A stretch of 64,000 nt of DNA from Candidatus Eisenbacteria bacterium (GTDB lineage Bacteria; Eisenbacteria; RBG-16-71-46; JAFGJU01). The notes beneath the pieces are model-generated. The model ran no database searches and had not been told where the DNA came from. It worked only from the letters and a program-made list of their open reading frames with translations. Shown here in pieces: positions 9,861 to 19,222 of this stretch. The stretch lies in contig JAPLKG010000011.1 in NCBI GenBank assembly GCA_026388185.1, positions 1-64,000 of the forward strand. Direction: 5' to 3'. The position numbers were made by a program, and so were the translations under genes. Position 1 is the first letter of the stretch, and every line of letters starts with the position of its first letter.

Positions 9861-11243
9861 TCATGTCAACACACGGAAAACGTCCGCTGCTGTAATCAGA
9901 TCTGTGTCCCTACGAGCCCGTGTTTCAGCAGCGAATACTCGTTCGACTACGCGTTCATAGTTTTTCACAAACGGCAGTCGCGCCGTCTTTCTTTTCAATT
10001 CCTGTCGGGCCCGGGCTAGCCCGCCGGCATCAATTGTCAATCTCGCCTCGCCCACGAGCAACGTTCTGCCGTCGATGGACTCGGCGACGACATCCACCTC
10101 CAAACGATTCTTGTCCGTACCGCCGCCCCACCACCTGTGCGCCGGTCGCCATTCGATTCCCTCCATCGGTAACCGGGGGACGGCGCATCTCACGAGCGTC
10201 TCCCAAACCTCCCCATAGTGCGTCGCGATATCTCTTTCTATCTCGCGCGCGACACTCTTCAAGGCTCCGGCCTCCAACCGTGAACGGTTAGGTTCGACGA
10301 ACCTGAACCAGAAGGCGAGAAAAGGATCCAGTATCTTGTAGAGCGATTTCTTGCTGCTTTTCTCAGAAAAACCGAACGGTTGCTCGCGGTGAACCAGACC
10401 CAGCTCCAGGAGTCGCGACAGAGGGCGCGTGAGAGAGGTCACAGGTTTCTCCATGCGCGCGGCGATCTCCGAAATCCGATTGCAGCCTCGCCCTATCAAC
10501 GAAAGAACAGACGCGGCTTGGGCCGTTTCGCGAAGATCGTCGAGCAGGAGGCGACTCGGCTCGGCGTGAAGAACACCCAACGGATCCAGGACAAGTTCCT
10601 GCACGGCTTCCCAGTTCGAGCCACGGTCCAAAGCCAGTTCCCAGTAGTGTGGAATACCTCCCCACAGGGAGTACACTTCCAGTAGCTGGATACCACGCAA
10701 GTGTTTGAATGCCTCGCTCACCCAAGCAGCCCCCAATGGGCCGACGTTGATGATCTCCTGCGCTCTGCCGTAAAGCGGTGCAGTGGTGTCCAAGACCAAT
10801 CCGTGCATCATCCGCTGTGCCGAGCCAGATACGACCAAGTGAAGGCGCGTCGCCTTATGTTGGTCGATGAGCTTCTGCAAGATGCTCGGCAGCTCGCGGC
10901 TTCCACTGACCAGGTAAGGGAATTCATCGAGAGCCAAAACGGTGCCTCGGGGTGCGTCGCGCCACCACCGCACTAGCAGGCTTGTCCAGTCCGGATAGGT
11001 CACCTGGTCGAATCCCGGCACTACAGTGGAAACTGCAGCAGCGAGCGCCGCCCGTTGCAGACTCGGTTCTCGTTCGTCTCCCACGTAATAGACGGCCGAC
11101 CGGTTCGGTAGTACTTCTTGGAGAAGGCGCGACTTGCCGCAACGACGGCGTCCATAGAGGCAGCAGAACGAACCCTCTTGTCGCACGAACGCCCCAGCAA
11201 GGCGTGACCGTTCATTCTCTCGGTCGAGGAATTCTAGTCGCAT
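9861..11243 (-). CDS. AAA ATPase with C-terminal DUF234-like domain
   Basis: A 460-aa protein. Its P-loop is CLYGRRRCGKSRLLQ (residues ~28-42), the Walker B region is TVLALDEFPYLV (~100) and an arginine/sensor region is LVVSGSAQRMM. A winged-helix segment (~245-290) and a C-terminal domain with D...VGEARL, resembling a PD-(D/E)xK-type fold, follow as in the ATPase_2/DUF234 family common in archaea and mobile DNA. GGAGG precedes the start. The gene stands alone and is flanked by duplicated DNA of the flavoprotein 3' end, so it looks inserted. The role is unknown; members are often considered toxin- or defence-associated. Homologues with this architecture are common, so the family call is solid. 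Confidence 0.8.
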   Translation of the reverse strand: MRLEFLDRENERSRLAGAFVRQEGSFCCLYGRRRCGKSRLLQEVLPNRSAVYYVGDEREPSLQRAALAAAVSTVVPGFDQVTYPDWTSLLVRWWRDAPRGTVLALDEFPYLVSGSRELPSILQKLIDQHKATRLHLVVSGSAQRMMHGLVLDTTAPLYGRAQEIINVGPLGAAWVSEAFKHLRGIQLLEVYSLWGGIPHYWELALDRGSNWEAVQELVLDPLGVLHAEPSRLLLDDLRETAQAASVLSLIGRGCNRISEIAARMEKPVTSLTRPLSRLLELGLVHREQPFGFSEKSSKKSLYKILDPFLAFWFRFVEPNRSRLEAGALKSVAREIERDIATHYGEVWETLVRCAVPRLPMEGIEWRPAHRWWGGGTDKNRLEVDVVAESIDGRTLLVGEARLTIDAGGLARARQELKRKTARLPFVKNYERVVERVFAAETRARRDTDLITAADVFRVLT

Positions 11244-11515
11244 GGCATATTATCCTCCCCTCAGAATTATGCGCCAACAACATTATGTTTTTACAACATA
11301 TCCATCACGCGGTCAAGAGAATAGTTTCCAGTTGGTTCTACCGTAGCCAGCTTTGTGCGCGTCTTCTTCGCGATCTTGGCGCGCACGGCAGACGACAGTT
11401 TCACGCGGCGCTGAACTTCGCGACGAGATGCCTGCAGCCCTCCGATTGAAGAGTGGCCCCGCGGGCTGGAAGATGTTCAAGCTTTTTGTGTAGGCACGTA
11501 GCCTGGTTCGAGTCG

Positions 11516-11531
11516 AGAGTGGCTCCGCGGG
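11516..11531. repeat. 16-bp direct repeat AGAGTGGCTCCGCGGG, possible left attachment site
   Basis: This is identical to 44927-44942 at the end of the serine recombinase gene. Near copies are at 9781-9796 (one mismatch) and 11450-11465 (one mismatch). On the minus strand it ends in CCCGCGGAGCCA, like a tRNA-Asn acceptor end. It could be attL of an element of about 33 kb. The flanks do not form a full tRNA. Confidence 0.5.
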
Positions 11532-11828
11532 CTGGTATCACAGAGCGCGGTGTTGTGGGATACGGTCCGTCTGCGCGTGAGACGCGTAGCGAAGGGCCAC
11601 ACACGCATCACAATCCTTCCCGAACCGACGCCAAGAGCAGTCTGCTGAGCACGTTGGGGTGCAGCCACTCTGACGCTGCTTTGACCCGAAGAAAAATCTT
11701 CCGCCTATTCCACTCGAAGAAATTCAATCTGAGCACAGAAGAGCGCGTTAGCGCCAGCCTTGGGCTGACGATCTCTGCCACCAGCAGACGGGGGGAGGTC
11801 ACGGTTCATAGCTGGGTTCGTTCTTGGT

Positions 11829-11844
11829 AGAGGCAAAAGCCTCT
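11829..11844 (+). terminator. Short hairpin with T-rich tail
   Basis: AGAGGC-AAAA-GCCTCT followed by TGTTCT lies about 40 bp before the primase gene. It could end transcription entering from the left. It is short and the T-tract is poor. Confidence 0.4.
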
Positions 11845-11887
11845 TGTTCTACTACTGGGGTGTATCGAAGCGACAGAAAGGCGGGTC

Positions 11888-14140
11888 ATGAATAAGCCTC
11901 TGCTTGAAGCGGCCTTGCGTTACGCCGAACGGGGATGGGCCGTACTGCCTTTGTACGACACGACGCCCAGCGGGTTGTGTGGCTGTGGAGACCCCCGGTG
12001 TAAAGCGCCTGGGAAGCATCCTCGAACACCTGGTGGGTTCCATGATGCAACGACGAATCCCGAGGCGATTCATGGATGGTGGAGCAGATGGCCCCAGGCC
12101 AACATCGGGATTGCGTGCAAGGCCAGCGGATTGGCGCCGCTGGATGTGGACGTGAAAAAGAGTGCACGTGGTGAGGAATCGTTGCGTTCTCTCATCGAGC
12201 GTTTCGGGTCCGAGTTTACCGAAACGGCTCACGTAGAGACTCCATCCGGAGGGTCACACTACTATTACAGCTTGGTGGATGGTATCAAGAACACAAACGG
12301 AGTGCTCGGCCCCGGTCTTGAAACGAAAGTTGATGCCTATGTGGTTGCCCCACCTTCCAAGATTGGTCATCGAGAATACCGCTGGACACACGCACCGGAA
12401 ACCACACCTGTCTTGCCGTTCCCTGACTACCTCTTGAGTCTTCTGACCGAACGAAGGGCTGACCACAAGATCGCTTCCGGCCTCGCCGTCGATGAGGGCA
12501 TCCCCGAAGGACGCCGTAACATCACGTTGATCAGCTTGGCCGGTGCGATGCGTCGGCGGGGGATGAGCCAGGTGGCAATCGAAGCGGGGTTGGCGGCGGA
12601 AAACGTTCAACGCTGCAACCCTCCCCTGGCAGAGGCTGAGGTGAGAAGTATCGCCCAATCTGTGGGTCACTACTTGCCTGCGGACACGACGCTTCTCGCT
12701 GTGCGGGACTATGCCCATACCGAGACTTTGGCCCTCCTGTTCAAGGACCGTTATCGTTGGGCTGCCCATCGGAGTTCCTGGATGGCGTGGGGAGACGGCG
12801 TATGGCAGCCTGCCACGGAACAGCAGATGGCGGCCAAGGCTGCCGAGGAGCTGCGCAGAGAGTACGCCAGACGGCTGGCGAGTTGCACGGACAAGGATGA
12901 GGTGCGCCGGCTCACGGTGCTGGCGAATGAATCATGCATGTACGCTCGAGTCCAGGGTGCACTGTCGTTTCTCAAAGGTAAGGAGGGGTTTCACACCAAT
13001 CCCGAGCAGTGGGACGCTGACCCCTGGATTCTGAACGTGAGAAATGGAGTAGTGGATCTCCGAGCTGGCGAGCTGCGCTCACATTTGCCCAACGACTTGT
13101 GCACGAAACAGGCCCTCGTGGATTTTGATCCATCGGCGCTTGGCAGCTCCTGGCTGACGCATCTGGAACGGTGTCTACCCAACGTCAATGTAAGGCGACA
13201 GGTGCAGCGGGATCTGGGCTTGGCTTTGGTGGGTGGAACACTCGACGAGTTCTTGCCTATCTGGTTTGGCGTCGGAGCCAACGGTAAGTCCACTACGGCC
13301 CGGGTGATGCAGAACGTCCTCGGGGACTACGCCAAGAAAGCTGCACCAAAACTTCTAGTTCAGGGCAAGAACGAGCGACACCCTACTGAGATCGCCGACC
13401 TGTGCGGCTCAAGACTCGTTTTCAGCATTGAGACGGACGAAGGAAAAGGGCTGGCCGAGGGGTTGGTAAAAGACCTAACTGGCGGCGACCGCAAGAAAGC
13501 ACGCTTCATGCGAGGAGACTTCTTCGAGTTCGGACAAACCTTCACCATCGTGCTCCTGGTCAACCACAAGCCCACTATCAGCGGAACCGACGAAGGTATA
13601 TGGCGACGAGTACGGCTGGTGCCATGGACCGAGACCATTCCGGAAGCAGAGCGGCGACCGCAGGATGAAGTCGTCGCCGAGCTAGGGGCGGAGGGGAGCG
13701 CAGTGCTCAACTGGGTTTTGGCAGGACTTCAGGATTGGCAGCGAGATCATCATTGGATGGCCGAGGAGGTTCGAGTGGCTACTGCAGCATATCGAGATGA
13801 ACAGGACGCCTTGAGCGGCTTTCTGACCGACAGCTGCGAGTTGGGGCCGCGATTCACTGCGGCAATCACCGAGCTGCACGAGACGTACACTGCCTGGTGC
13901 GAAAACGTCTGCGAGGAGCCGTTGACAAAGCGGAGGTTTGGCGAACTGTTGCGACAGAGGGGGATCGTCCAGCGTCGCGTGGGGCACGCAGGCTCCCGTC
14001 AGTGGGTGGGAATACGTCTGTGCAATGACGTGCTGACAGATGCTGACAGACTTTCCATATCATCCCACGCGAGAGACGAATATAAGAATGAACCAGAACA
14101 TTTGTCACCATCTGTCAGCAGTGCTAGGTCCACTGGATAA
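11888..14140 (+). CDS. Bifunctional primase-polymerase / SF3 helicase (phage/plasmid replication protein)
   Basis: A 750-aa replication protein. Residues ~1-200 are an AEP-type prim-pol domain: GWAVLPLY, a Cys/His cluster (CGCGDPRCKAPGKHP), and the metal-binding LAPLDVDVKK. A PriCT-like helix region follows (~225-265, GRRNITLISLAGAMRRRG), then a D5-N-like domain. The SF3 helicase has Walker A GVGANGKSTTARV at ~465 and GTDEGIWRRVRLVPW, the sensor/arginine region. The type is that of P4-alpha-like or D5-like replication proteins of phages and integrative plasmids. It presumably initiates replication of the mobile element. An origin would be expected in the adjacent non-coding DNA, but I cannot point to one. 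Confidence 0.88.
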   Translation: MNKPLLEAALRYAERGWAVLPLYDTTPSGLCGCGDPRCKAPGKHPRTPGGFHDATTNPEAIHGWWSRWPQANIGIACKASGLAPLDVDVKKSARGEESLRSLIERFGSEFTETAHVETPSGGSHYYYSLVDGIKNTNGVLGPGLETKVDAYVVAPPSKIGHREYRWTHAPETTPVLPFPDYLLSLLTERRADHKIASGLAVDEGIPEGRRNITLISLAGAMRRRGMSQVAIEAGLAAENVQRCNPPLAEAEVRSIAQSVGHYLPADTTLLAVRDYAHTETLALLFKDRYRWAAHRSSWMAWGDGVWQPATEQQMAAKAAEELRREYARRLASCTDKDEVRRLTVLANESCMYARVQGALSFLKGKEGFHTNPEQWDADPWILNVRNGVVDLRAGELRSHLPNDLCTKQALVDFDPSALGSSWLTHLERCLPNVNVRRQVQRDLGLALVGGTLDEFLPIWFGVGANGKSTTARVMQNVLGDYAKKAAPKLLVQGKNERHPTEIADLCGSRLVFSIETDEGKGLAEGLVKDLTGGDRKKARFMRGDFFEFGQTFTIVLLVNHKPTISGTDEGIWRRVRLVPWTETIPEAERRPQDEVVAELGAEGSAVLNWVLAGLQDWQRDHHWMAEEVRVATAAYRDEQDALSGFLTDSCELGPRFTAAITELHETYTAWCENVCEEPLTKRRFGELLRQRGIVQRRVGHAGSRQWVGIRLCNDVLTDADRLSISSHARDEYKNEPEHLSPSVSSARSTG

Positions 14141-14284
14141 GGAGGGCTTTCAATGGAGAGATAATTCCCTGATTGATAGGTAATTAAGGCGCGGGCGTTC
14201 CGAATCTCGCGGTGACGCCGTGAAGTGTGGTGGAATGAGAAGCGGAGACTGCCCGCGCCGTTGCTGGGGAGAATGGGAGAGAAG

Positions 14285-15562
14285 ATGGACATGGAAATAC
14301 GTGAAGTGGACTTGGAGAGGCTTGAGCCGGCGCCTTACAACCCGCGTGAGATATCGGGCGAGGCGCTTGCCGGGCTAGCTCACAGCATCGATGAGTTTGG
14401 GCTTGTAGAACCCATCGTCTGGAATGAACGGACCGGGCACGTTGTTGGAGGCCACCAGAGGCTTAAAGTTCTGGAGGAGACGGGGGTCAAGAGCACCAAG
14501 GTCGTGGTGGTTGACCTTGACCCGGCGAGGGAGAAGGCGCTCAACGTGGCCTTGAACAGCAGGCACATACAGGGCGAGTGGACAGAAGGTCTGGGAGCGA
14601 TTCTACAGGAGCTCAAAGTTGAACTGCCGGAATTGTGTGCCGAGCTTAGATTGGATGTCTTGGAGACTGACTTCCAGAAGCTCTTTCCGGCAGAAGGCTA
14701 TGCGGGCCTGGTCGATCCCGACCTCATTCCAGAAGAGCCAGAGAAACCAGTGAGCAGGCCTGGCGATTTGTGGCAACTTGGCAGGCATCGCCTTCTCTGC
14801 GGGGACTCCACAAAGCCGGAGACGCTGAAGGCTCTCATGGGCGGGAAGAAGGCTGTGCTTGTTGCCACTGACCCGCCATACGGGGTGGCCTACGACGGTA
14901 ATCAGCACCGAAGGAAGGTTAGCCCCACGAAGCACGGCGGTGGCATCGTGTATCGCCCGATTCTGAACGACGACCTCGAGGGACAGAAGCTCTTGGAGTT
15001 CTTGACCGGAGCGTTCAAGGCTGCAGCATCGGTCTCTACTCCCGACGCCTCGTGGTATGTGTGGCACGCGAGCGTGACGAGGGACATTTTCATCGAGGCC
15101 TTGAAGTCAGTCGGAGTTGAGGTTCACCAGGAAATCGTGTGGGTGAAAGAGAACTTTCAGTTTGGCCGAGCAGACTACCACTGGCGACACGAACCTTGCC
15201 TCTACGGTTGGGGAAAGAAGCACAGGTTTGTGGGAATGAGAAACCAATCCACTGTGTGGGAAGTGACAAGGGAAACCGACCACAAGCATCCAACTCAAAA
15301 AGCAGTTGAGCTTTTCGCCCGGCCCATGCGGAACAACGCGCTCTCACTGGAGCCATGCCTTGACCTGTTTGTGGGCTTTGGGACGGCCATCATAGCAGCC
15401 GAGGTAACAACGAGGGTCTGCTATGCGGTGGAGCTTGACCCGACTTACGTGGACATGGCAGTGGTCCGATGGGAGCGATTTACGGGGCAGAAGGCTCTCT
15501 TGCTCAGGGACGGCAATCTGATAGGAGGGGGCTATGAGCGAGCCAGAGAAGCAGCTGCCTGA
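14285..15562 (+). CDS. ParB-like nuclease domain fused to DNA methyltransferase
   Basis: A 425-aa protein. The N-terminal ~100 residues form a ParB/Spo0J-like domain (LEPAPYNPREIS, GHVVGGHQRLKVLEE). The C-terminal part is a beta-class amino-methyltransferase with motif IV DPPYGVAY (~200) and motif I DLFVGFGTAIIAAEV near the end. This fusion is common in prophages, where it modifies adenine or cytosine N4. The start at 14285 is chosen for GGGAGAGAAG just upstream; the open frame extends further left without a good ribosome site. It overlaps the next gene by 29 nt. Confidence 0.85.
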   Translation: MDMEIREVDLERLEPAPYNPREISGEALAGLAHSIDEFGLVEPIVWNERTGHVVGGHQRLKVLEETGVKSTKVVVVDLDPAREKALNVALNSRHIQGEWTEGLGAILQELKVELPELCAELRLDVLETDFQKLFPAEGYAGLVDPDLIPEEPEKPVSRPGDLWQLGRHRLLCGDSTKPETLKALMGGKKAVLVATDPPYGVAYDGNQHRRKVSPTKHGGGIVYRPILNDDLEGQKLLEFLTGAFKAAASVSTPDASWYVWHASVTRDIFIEALKSVGVEVHQEIVWVKENFQFGRADYHWRHEPCLYGWGKKHRFVGMRNQSTVWEVTRETDHKHPTQKAVELFARPMRNNALSLEPCLDLFVGFGTAIIAAEVTTRVCYAVELDPTYVDMAVVRWERFTGQKALLLRDGNLIGGGYERAREAAA

Positions 15563-16118
15563 CGGGGTCGTGACCAAAGCCGAGGTCGTGAAGGCAGTCA
15601 GAAGACAACGCCCCATAAGAGGCCGGGTTTACTACGAGGAACGGCGCAAGAGAGTTGCGGAGCTTCGGGCAATAGGCAACCTCACGTTTGACCAGATAGG
15701 GGAGCGCATCACTGCCTACGGTTTTGAGCCCATGACTGGAGAGCGCGCATGGAGAGACTACCAGCTCTGCATGAAGGAGAACGCGAAGGCTTTGAACTCC
15801 GTCGAGCGAAAGAGCGAGATTGTGACGAAGCTTGAGGGTCTCTTCTCTCTTGCGTTGATGGCCTACAAGGATGCGCAGAGACAAACGAAGGAAGGGACGA
15901 GGATCCCTGACCCGTATGCGCAGGCTATCTTGTTGCAGAGGGCCGTGGAGATACTGGAGAGGTTGGCCGAGCTTTCTGGCTTCATCTCTCGCAAGGGTTT
16001 TGTGGTGACGCAGACGGTGAGCACGGAGCAGAAGCAGGTGACGCTCGATTTCCGTCAGATCGTCAACAAGTACAGGCTTGAACGTGGGCTGGCGCCGATA
16101 CCGCTTGATGATAAATAG
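15534..16118 (+). CDS. Phage-like protein, possibly terminase small subunit
   Basis: A 194-aa, mostly alpha-helical protein. A basic N-terminal segment holds a helix-turn-helix-like stretch (RVAELRAIGNLTFDQIGERI), followed by a long helical region and a short C-terminal beta segment (QKQVTLDFRQIVNK). The position after a ParB-methyltransferase and the helix-turn-helix-plus-helical-core layout suggest a terminase small subunit, but no large terminase follows. I do not recognise the family with certainty. It is translationally linked to the methyltransferase (GGAGGGGGC upstream inside that gene). Confidence 0.45.
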   Translation: MSEPEKQLPDGVVTKAEVVKAVRRQRPIRGRVYYEERRKRVAELRAIGNLTFDQIGERITAYGFEPMTGERAWRDYQLCMKENAKALNSVERKSEIVTKLEGLFSLALMAYKDAQRQTKEGTRIPDPYAQAILLQRAVEILERLAELSGFISRKGFVVTQTVSTEQKQVTLDFRQIVNKYRLERGLAPIPLDDK

Positions 16119-16187
16119 AGTGATGCCGGGCCACGGCCAAGCTTGTGACGTGACTCCAGGGCACCGACGGTCGACGGGAAACGTGCA

Positions 16188-17324
16188 CTAGCGGAACATG
16201 GCTTTGATTTTTCCCCAGGTGGTCTCTTCTACCGCAGTCGAGCCGCAGGCAACACCATAAGCCCCGACCTGCCCGCAACCGGAGTAGTTTGCACAAGGCG
16301 AAGTGCAATTCAGATGGAAGTTGCCTCCCGCAGCATCGCAAAACTGAGGATCAAGATGGAAGTCGGCACCGGTACCAGTGCACCCGTAGTAATTGGTTGC
16401 GTTGTTCCACACGTCGTTGCAAGAAAGCGAAGGGGATCCATAGTGACAGTCAATTCCTTCAGCGTTCCCAGCCACAATGTTATTGGATATCACCGGGCTC
16501 GCACCGAAATCAAGTTCAATACCGGTACCCCTGTTGTTAACAACCGTGTTACGAGTGAATACTGGGGTAAGCGAAAGGTGTACGGGGTTCAAACAGCCCG
16601 TGATCAGATTCTCAGCAATGTATGCGTTTGCGTCACCTATGATTCCTCCGAGTTGTGCGGTGCCCAGCAACCTGTTGCGAACCACCTGGGGGGAAGAGTC
16701 CTGAACAACAACATCTGCCTCTACGTTGTTGTAGAATGTGTTGTCTTGAATCACGGTGTTTGACGAGCGGGTGATCACGCCGCCACCAGAGACTGGATAT
16801 GGAGGTTCAATGTAAGTGGTGTAATTCTCCCGCATGATGTTGTTTTCAATAGTCATAGCAGACGTCTCGTCGCAACCGATACTCTTGCCCGCGATGTACT
16901 CAAGCACGCACTCTGCGACAAGACCCGCAGAACCCCTAGAAAAGATTCCGGCTCCGTTTGCCGTCTCGAACGTTCCGGGGTAGTCCATAAGCTCGCCGTT
17001 CCGGATGGTGAAACCTTTGATCACGATTCCGGGCGAAGCAATTCGGTCCAGAAGAATGCAGCGCCCGGTGTTTGTGCCGTCAATAATTGTGACCGAACTT
17101 CCCGATTGACCCACAAGATATATCGCACGACTGACGGTGACGTGTTCCTCGTAGGTTCCAGGATAGACCAAGACTGAATCTCCGGTCTGAGCCGAATCGA
17201 CACAGGCCTGGATGATGGTGCAGTCCCTACTACCGTCCTGTCTAACGAGCCAAGTGCGAGCGGTGGCAGTCAACGGAGTGAGGAGAACAGAGCAGAGAAC
17301 ACATGCGACAACCAGAATTCTCAA
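16188..17324 (-). CDS. Secreted right-handed beta-helix protein with C-terminal WGKIKAMFR motif
   Basis: A 378-aa protein with a signal peptide (RILVVACVLCSVLLTPLTATA). Parallel beta-helix repeats of ~22-25 residues follow (for example NTVIQDNTFYNN, SPVISNNIVAGN). It ends in ETTWGKIKAMFR, a short aromatic-basic tail that may be a sorting signal. GAGGTG lies 7 nt before the TTG at 17324, which favours that start over the GTG at 17333 that overlaps the ribosome site. Such proteins bind or cleave polysaccharides, but no catalytic site is recognisable. It looks like a host protein although it lies among phage-like genes. Confidence 0.7.
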   Translation of the reverse strand: MRILVVACVLCSVLLTPLTATARTWLVRQDGSRDCTIIQACVDSAQTGDSVLVYPGTYEEHVTVSRAIYLVGQSGSSVTIIDGTNTGRCILLDRIASPGIVIKGFTIRNGELMDYPGTFETANGAGIFSRGSAGLVAECVLEYIAGKSIGCDETSAMTIENNIMRENYTTYIEPPYPVSGGGVITRSSNTVIQDNTFYNNVEADVVVQDSSPQVVRNRLLGTAQLGGIIGDANAYIAENLITGCLNPVHLSLTPVFTRNTVVNNRGTGIELDFGASPVISNNIVAGNAEGIDCHYGSPSLSCNDVWNNATNYYGCTGTGADFHLDPQFCDAAGGNFHLNCTSPCANYSGCGQVGAYGVACGSTAVEETTWGKIKAMFR

Positions 17325-17535
17325 GGGAATCACCTCTTGTGGGACAGTTGGATCGCCAGAAACTATCTCAGCTGATGATGCTGCCAGCTCACGCTCTTAT
17401 TATACCACAAAGAAGAGAGGACATCAATCAGCATCACAAATGCGAGGTTTGCTTCCGTGGAGAACACAGCACTTACTGTGTTTCCGATCGCCCCTCAAGC
17501 AACCCAACTTCGTATAATGCCGATTATGGGATGCG

Positions 17536-18402
17536 TCAAAGAGAAAGCTTCTCAAGCGCCTTCCTCAAAGCCTTGTCCTCCACCCGGGCGTAGATCTCGG
17601 TAGTGGTAATGCGCTTGTGGCCGAGGGCTCGCTGCACCAGACGCAGGTCGCCTGTCTTGGAGTAGAGCCGGGTGGCAAAGGTGTGACGCAAGGAGTGGAC
17701 TGAGAGCGGCTTTGTGATGCTTGCTGCTTTGAGCCAGTGATGGAACCTGAGCTGGACTTGGCGTGTGCCAAGCCTGCCGCCGTTACGGGAGCAGAACAGC
17801 GACGAGGTGTTGTCAGCCGTTTGAGCCATGATATGGTGCGCAAGCAGTCGGCAAAGCTGCGGGTTGAGGAACACCGTCTCTTGTCGCCCACCTTTGGCTC
17901 TGATGGCGATGGTCCGCTGGGCAAGATTCAGGTGGCTGACGTTCAGGCCAACCAGCGAGCCGAGTCTGATGCCGGTGCTAAGGAGCACCGAGAACATGCT
18001 GTGGTCTCTCTTGGCAAGGGCGCTGTCGGAGTTGGCAATTGTGCTGAGCAGTTTCCTCGCTTCGTCGATAGACAAGTAGCTCGGCACTCTCCTGTCAGTT
18101 GGTGTCGAGCGAATCAACCTTGCCGGGTTATCGTTCAAATAGTCTGCGTCGGTGAGGAAGCGGAAGAACACCCTGAGCGCAGTCTTGGTTCTGTTGATGG
18201 TGAGAGGGGACGTTGGCTCGCCGTTCCCATTGGCTAGGAAGCGTGCGAGCGTGTCAGGAGTGATGATGCTGACCTCGACATCTCGCTTGAGCCAGCACTT
18301 CAGCTTGCCCAGGTCTCGCAAGTAAGCCTGCTGCGTGCGCTCGCTCTTGCCGTCTGCCCGGAGCTGCGTGTCAAAGCGTTTGATCGTTGTCGAGAGCTTC
18401 AT
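17536..18402 (-). CDS. Tyrosine recombinase, XerC/XerD-like
   Basis: A 288-aa site-specific recombinase. The N-terminal SAM-like domain (~1-95) is followed by the catalytic domain with Arg I in STGIRLGSLVGL, the HxLRH box HSLRHTFATRLY, His in LGHKRITTTEIYARV, and nucleophile Tyr in the same motif. The start at 18402 is chosen because GGGAGGTG precedes it; the frame is open further upstream. It lacks the extra helix insertion of integron integrases. It may serve the mobile element on its left or the cassette array 7 kb to its right; neither is shown. Confidence 0.85.
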   Translation of the reverse strand: MKLSTTIKRFDTQLRADGKSERTQQAYLRDLGKLKCWLKRDVEVSIITPDTLARFLANGNGEPTSPLTINRTKTALRVFFRFLTDADYLNDNPARLIRSTPTDRRVPSYLSIDEARKLLSTIANSDSALAKRDHSMFSVLLSTGIRLGSLVGLNVSHLNLAQRTIAIRAKGGRQETVFLNPQLCRLLAHHIMAQTADNTSSLFCSRNGGRLGTRQVQLRFHHWLKAASITKPLSVHSLRHTFATRLYSKTGDLRLVQRALGHKRITTTEIYARVEDKALRKALEKLSL

Positions 18403-19222
18403 GATTTCACCTCCCTTCGAGCGGATTCTCGAGCCACATCCATGAACACTTCCTTCGAAGAGACAGTCAAGGCGATTATGCGAAGAGTTCGCTGCGTGAA
18501 GCGACTTTCCCGGCACTCAGGCCGAACATTCCGCAATGTGGCCGCGACACAGGCACTGTGTGGCCTTATCTCCGTGGACATGCCCATCTATGCCTAGCCT
18601 CTGGCAAAGCTCCACCTGACCCGCTCGAAATGGTCGAGACTCTGACAAAGGTTACAGCCACCGGGGGACAACAGGCGGTGCAGCACTGAGGACCGAGCGG
18701 TGCTCGTTAATTGCGAAACTATCACGATCTGACGGTTGCTTTTCCTTGTGCAGCGAGTATTTTGGTGATATACCTCACCCTTGGAGCACGTGTTGAGAGC
18801 TGACAACATGATTCGATAAATCGCTTTGCCTGACACGGTCGCCAAATAGGTCTCTCAGAGCCCTGGGTGGCAACAGATGTCCCATGTCTTCCGAGCAAAG
18901 GTTGAGGCGATCCATATGTGGCCCGGTACTGATAGAGTCAACTGCAGGAGGCGAGCAATAAGGTTTCGACGTAGTTTATTATGGTTTCGTGCTAAGGCGC
19001 TTCTTGCGTCCTAGTACTTGGAACGGCATGTTTCGTCTTTTCTGTGAGCCGGAGTACCAAGGTTCAGCTTAGTGTGGTGATACCAGCGATCCTCGGTCAT
19101 CCGATGTGCGGATTGATACAACTCGCAGGGAGGGTTGTTGGGCATCTCTTCTCCACCCGGTGTGCTCTATTGACAGAGGCACTGGATCCTCTGACTGTCT
19201 CAGTAAGAAGGAGGTTTCCCTC
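18403..19222. other. Long non-coding region
   Basis: I find no supportable gene. An imperfect hairpin (GGCC..ACACAG/CTGTGTGGCC) lies at 18540-18565, and a smaller one lies near 18990-19015. The remaining bases carry frequent stops in all frames. AAGGAGG at the right end serves the next gene. Confidence 0.5.

Larger units (their letters stand above)
11244..11887. other. Mosaic non-coding region with duplicated gene fragments
   Basis: No intact gene. 11357-11407 matches an internal 51-bp piece of the flavoprotein gene (9332-9382) with about six differences. 11411-11469 matches its 3' end (9742-9800). The two are 3 bp apart here but ~360 bp apart in the gene, so this is a deleted second copy. 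Two tRNA-end-like motifs follow (11450-11465 and 11516-11531). The stretch 11290-11330, upstream of the ATPase gene, holds the short direct repeat ACAACAT twice. Confidence 0.7.
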
